From MAG-120531 sp029242825 (lineage in GTDB: Bacteria > Bacteroidota > Bacteroidia > Flavobacteriales > Flavobacteriaceae), in assembly GCA_029242825.1 (NCBI GenBank), contig JAQWTF010000099.1, positions 1 to 5,719 of the forward strand: a DNA stretch of 5,719 bases. The letters run 5' to 3'. The notes under the pieces are model-generated. The model searched no databases, was not told where the DNA came from, and worked only from the letters and a program-made list of their open reading frames with translations. Below, in pieces: positions 4,577 through 5,719 of this stretch; the first letter of the stretch is position 1, and each line of letters starts with the position of its first letter. Made by a program: the position numbers and the translations under genes.

Positions 4577-5719
4577 TTAATCTATAGCCCCAATCCCTGC
4601 TTCCCAAAGCAGCTTATTCAATTGGGGGATTTTATCATTTTTAAGGTGTTCCCCTCTGGCTTTTAAAAGGGCCCATTCTTTATTTAAAACAGCCATTCTA
4701 GATACAGAACCAGTATTTAGCTTAGGCAAGCTACCCACAGTTTGGTTCAGTACATACAGGTATGAAGCCGTGAATTTATTGGGGTAATTTTCTACATCGT
4801 CATAGGCTTTAGACAAACGTTGGATCATGTCATTGTCAAAAGATACGGCAGTTTCCAATACTTCAGTAACAGCCAGCTTTAAGGCCGCATTTCCAGAAAT
4901 TTTATCATGGCCCAACAAACCCTCTAAGGTCAATTGTAAAGGATACAGTGTATTGACCATTGCTGCCATTTCTCTATAGGTCTTTTCTCCTGCAGTCATA
5001 AAAGTGTCCCATTCTAAGAGTGCCTTTTCATCTACAGCTTCTAAAGGGCTATTGTCTAAGCTTACCACTACCTGTTTTTGGACTTCTCCAACGCGTAAAA
5101 TGGCTTTATACACTCCAGGCAACGCCCTGTGACCACTATAACTGGTTTCTATATAAGCCTCAGGAATACCAGGCAAGCTGGGGTGTTTCATATCCCATAC
5201 AAAACGATTCAAGCCATTGTTCACACCCAACAAAGGCGCTGGACTAGGCGCACCTTCATAGGCTTTATATGTTTGATCTTTAATCCCAATAAAACGTCTA
5301 ATCAGATGGTTATTAGCATCCCTGATCTCCAAAGAAATGTCCTTCTCAGAAATTCCTTCTGGTAAATGGTAATAAAACACTACTCCGTTCGTAGGATTCA
5401 CCCCTTGTAGAATATCAGTCCCTTTGGGTTCAGCAGCATTCATACTACTGTACCAATTCCCTAAAATAGCCGGTTCAGGTGTGAAAAATTGAATCCCATT
5501 TAAAGCCATTGGTTTGGCTTGTCTAATGAGGGCTAAGTCATCTAACACCCAAAAAGAACGGCCCTGAGTGGCTACTATAAGGTCATTGTGTTTAATCAGC
5601 AAGTCTGTAACAGGAACATTAGGCAGGTTTAACTGTAATGTTTCCCAATTTTTTCCGCCATTTAAGGAGTAATATACCCCCTTTTCTGTACCTGCAAAAA
5701 GCAAATCTTTCACCACAGG
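4577..5719 (-). CDS. BNR/VPS10-type beta-propeller protein ('glycosyl hydrolase'-labelled family), C-terminal part
   Basis: 380 residues, open at the right edge: the frame continues upstream as PVVKDLLFAG, so the GTG at 5716 is not a real start. Residues 7-60 hold the last propeller blade, LLFAGTEKGVYYSLNGGKNW with an Asp-box-like SLNGGKNW (18-25, Asn for the usual Asp), then the family signature LIVATQGRSFWVLDDL (47-62). An Ig-like beta region follows (about 105-215: GVVFYYHLPEG, LEIRDANNHLIRRF, LNRFVWDMKHP, PGVYKAILRVG). The tail is helical (about 225-375: YLYVLNQTVGSLPKL and IPQLNKLLWEAGI). Full members are usually about 1,000 residues, secreted, and labelled glycosyl hydrolase or sortilin-like. 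No catalytic residues can be seen here and the true function is unproven. The natural-looking C-terminus suggests an intact gene. It converges on the porin gene. Confidence 0.85.
   Translation of the reverse strand, partial: PVVKDLLFAGTEKGVYYSLNGGKNWETLQLNLPNVPVTDLLIKHNDLIVATQGRSFWVLDDLALIRQAKPMALNGIQFFTPEPAILGNWYSSMNAAEPKGTDILQGVNPTNGVVFYYHLPEGISEKDISLEIRDANNHLIRRFIGIKDQTYKAYEGAPSPAPLLGVNNGLNRFVWDMKHPSLPGIPEAYIETSYSGHRALPGVYKAILRVGEVQKQVVVSLDNSPLEAVDEKALLEWDTFMTAGEKTYREMAAMVNTLYPLQLTLEGLLGHDKISGNAALKLAVTEVLETAVSFDNDMIQRLSKAYDDVENYPNKFTASYLYVLNQTVGSLPKLNTGSVSRMAVLNKEWALLKARGEHLKNDKIPQLNKLLWEAGIGAID

Noticed and set aside
5020..5365. Two plus-strand open frames (5020-5247 and 5129-5365) opposite the propeller-protein gene
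   Set aside because: They overlap each other and are antisense to a clear family match.

Overview
The window looks like chromosomal DNA of a Bacteroidota bacterium, most likely a flavobacterium. The reasons are the AT-rich composition, TAnnTTTG-type -7 promoter elements in front of two genes, start regions mostly without a clear Shine-Dalgarno sequence, and gene families typical of that group: a secreted LamG-like jellyroll protein, a large BNR/sortilin-type propeller protein, and periplasmic propeller sensors anchored by one membrane helix. No RNA genes, CRISPR arrays, insertion sequences or transposases were seen.

Left part, all on the minus strand in transcription order: a 242-residue membrane protein (3136-2408), a 435-residue Kelch-like membrane protein (2334-1027), and the N-terminal 301 residues of a large secreted jellyroll protein that runs off the left edge (905-1). 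The two membrane proteins are paralogues. Each has a signal peptide, a similar ~80-residue periplasmic N-terminus, one transmembrane helix and a C-terminal cytoplasmic winged-helix-like domain with a MarR-like wing (S-[IV]-E-D-x-R-[VI]-K). The short one is the long one without about 190 residues of propeller. They look like one-step transmembrane transcription regulators. Their position before a secreted-protein gene suggests, as inference, a sensor pair controlling a surface protein.

The gap before the jellyroll gene (906-1026) is unusual. A perfect 14-bp inverted repeat lies around the start, and its 15-nt loop holds exactly an AAGGA ribosome-binding site and the ATG. A -7 promoter element sits immediately upstream, so the hairpin would be at the very 5' end of the mRNA. 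G-run motifs of the type AAATA(A/G)GGG recur in all three gaps ahead of these genes.

Right part: a plus-strand OprB-type carbohydrate porin (3376-4494) is transcribed divergently from the sensor pair across a 239-bp gap that holds a -7 element and a short GC-rich inverted repeat. It converges on a minus-strand gene (5719-4577) for the C-terminal 380 residues of a BNR/VPS10-type propeller protein, whose N-terminus lies beyond the right edge. These two genes look ordinary, and their functional link to the left cluster is not shown by the sequence.
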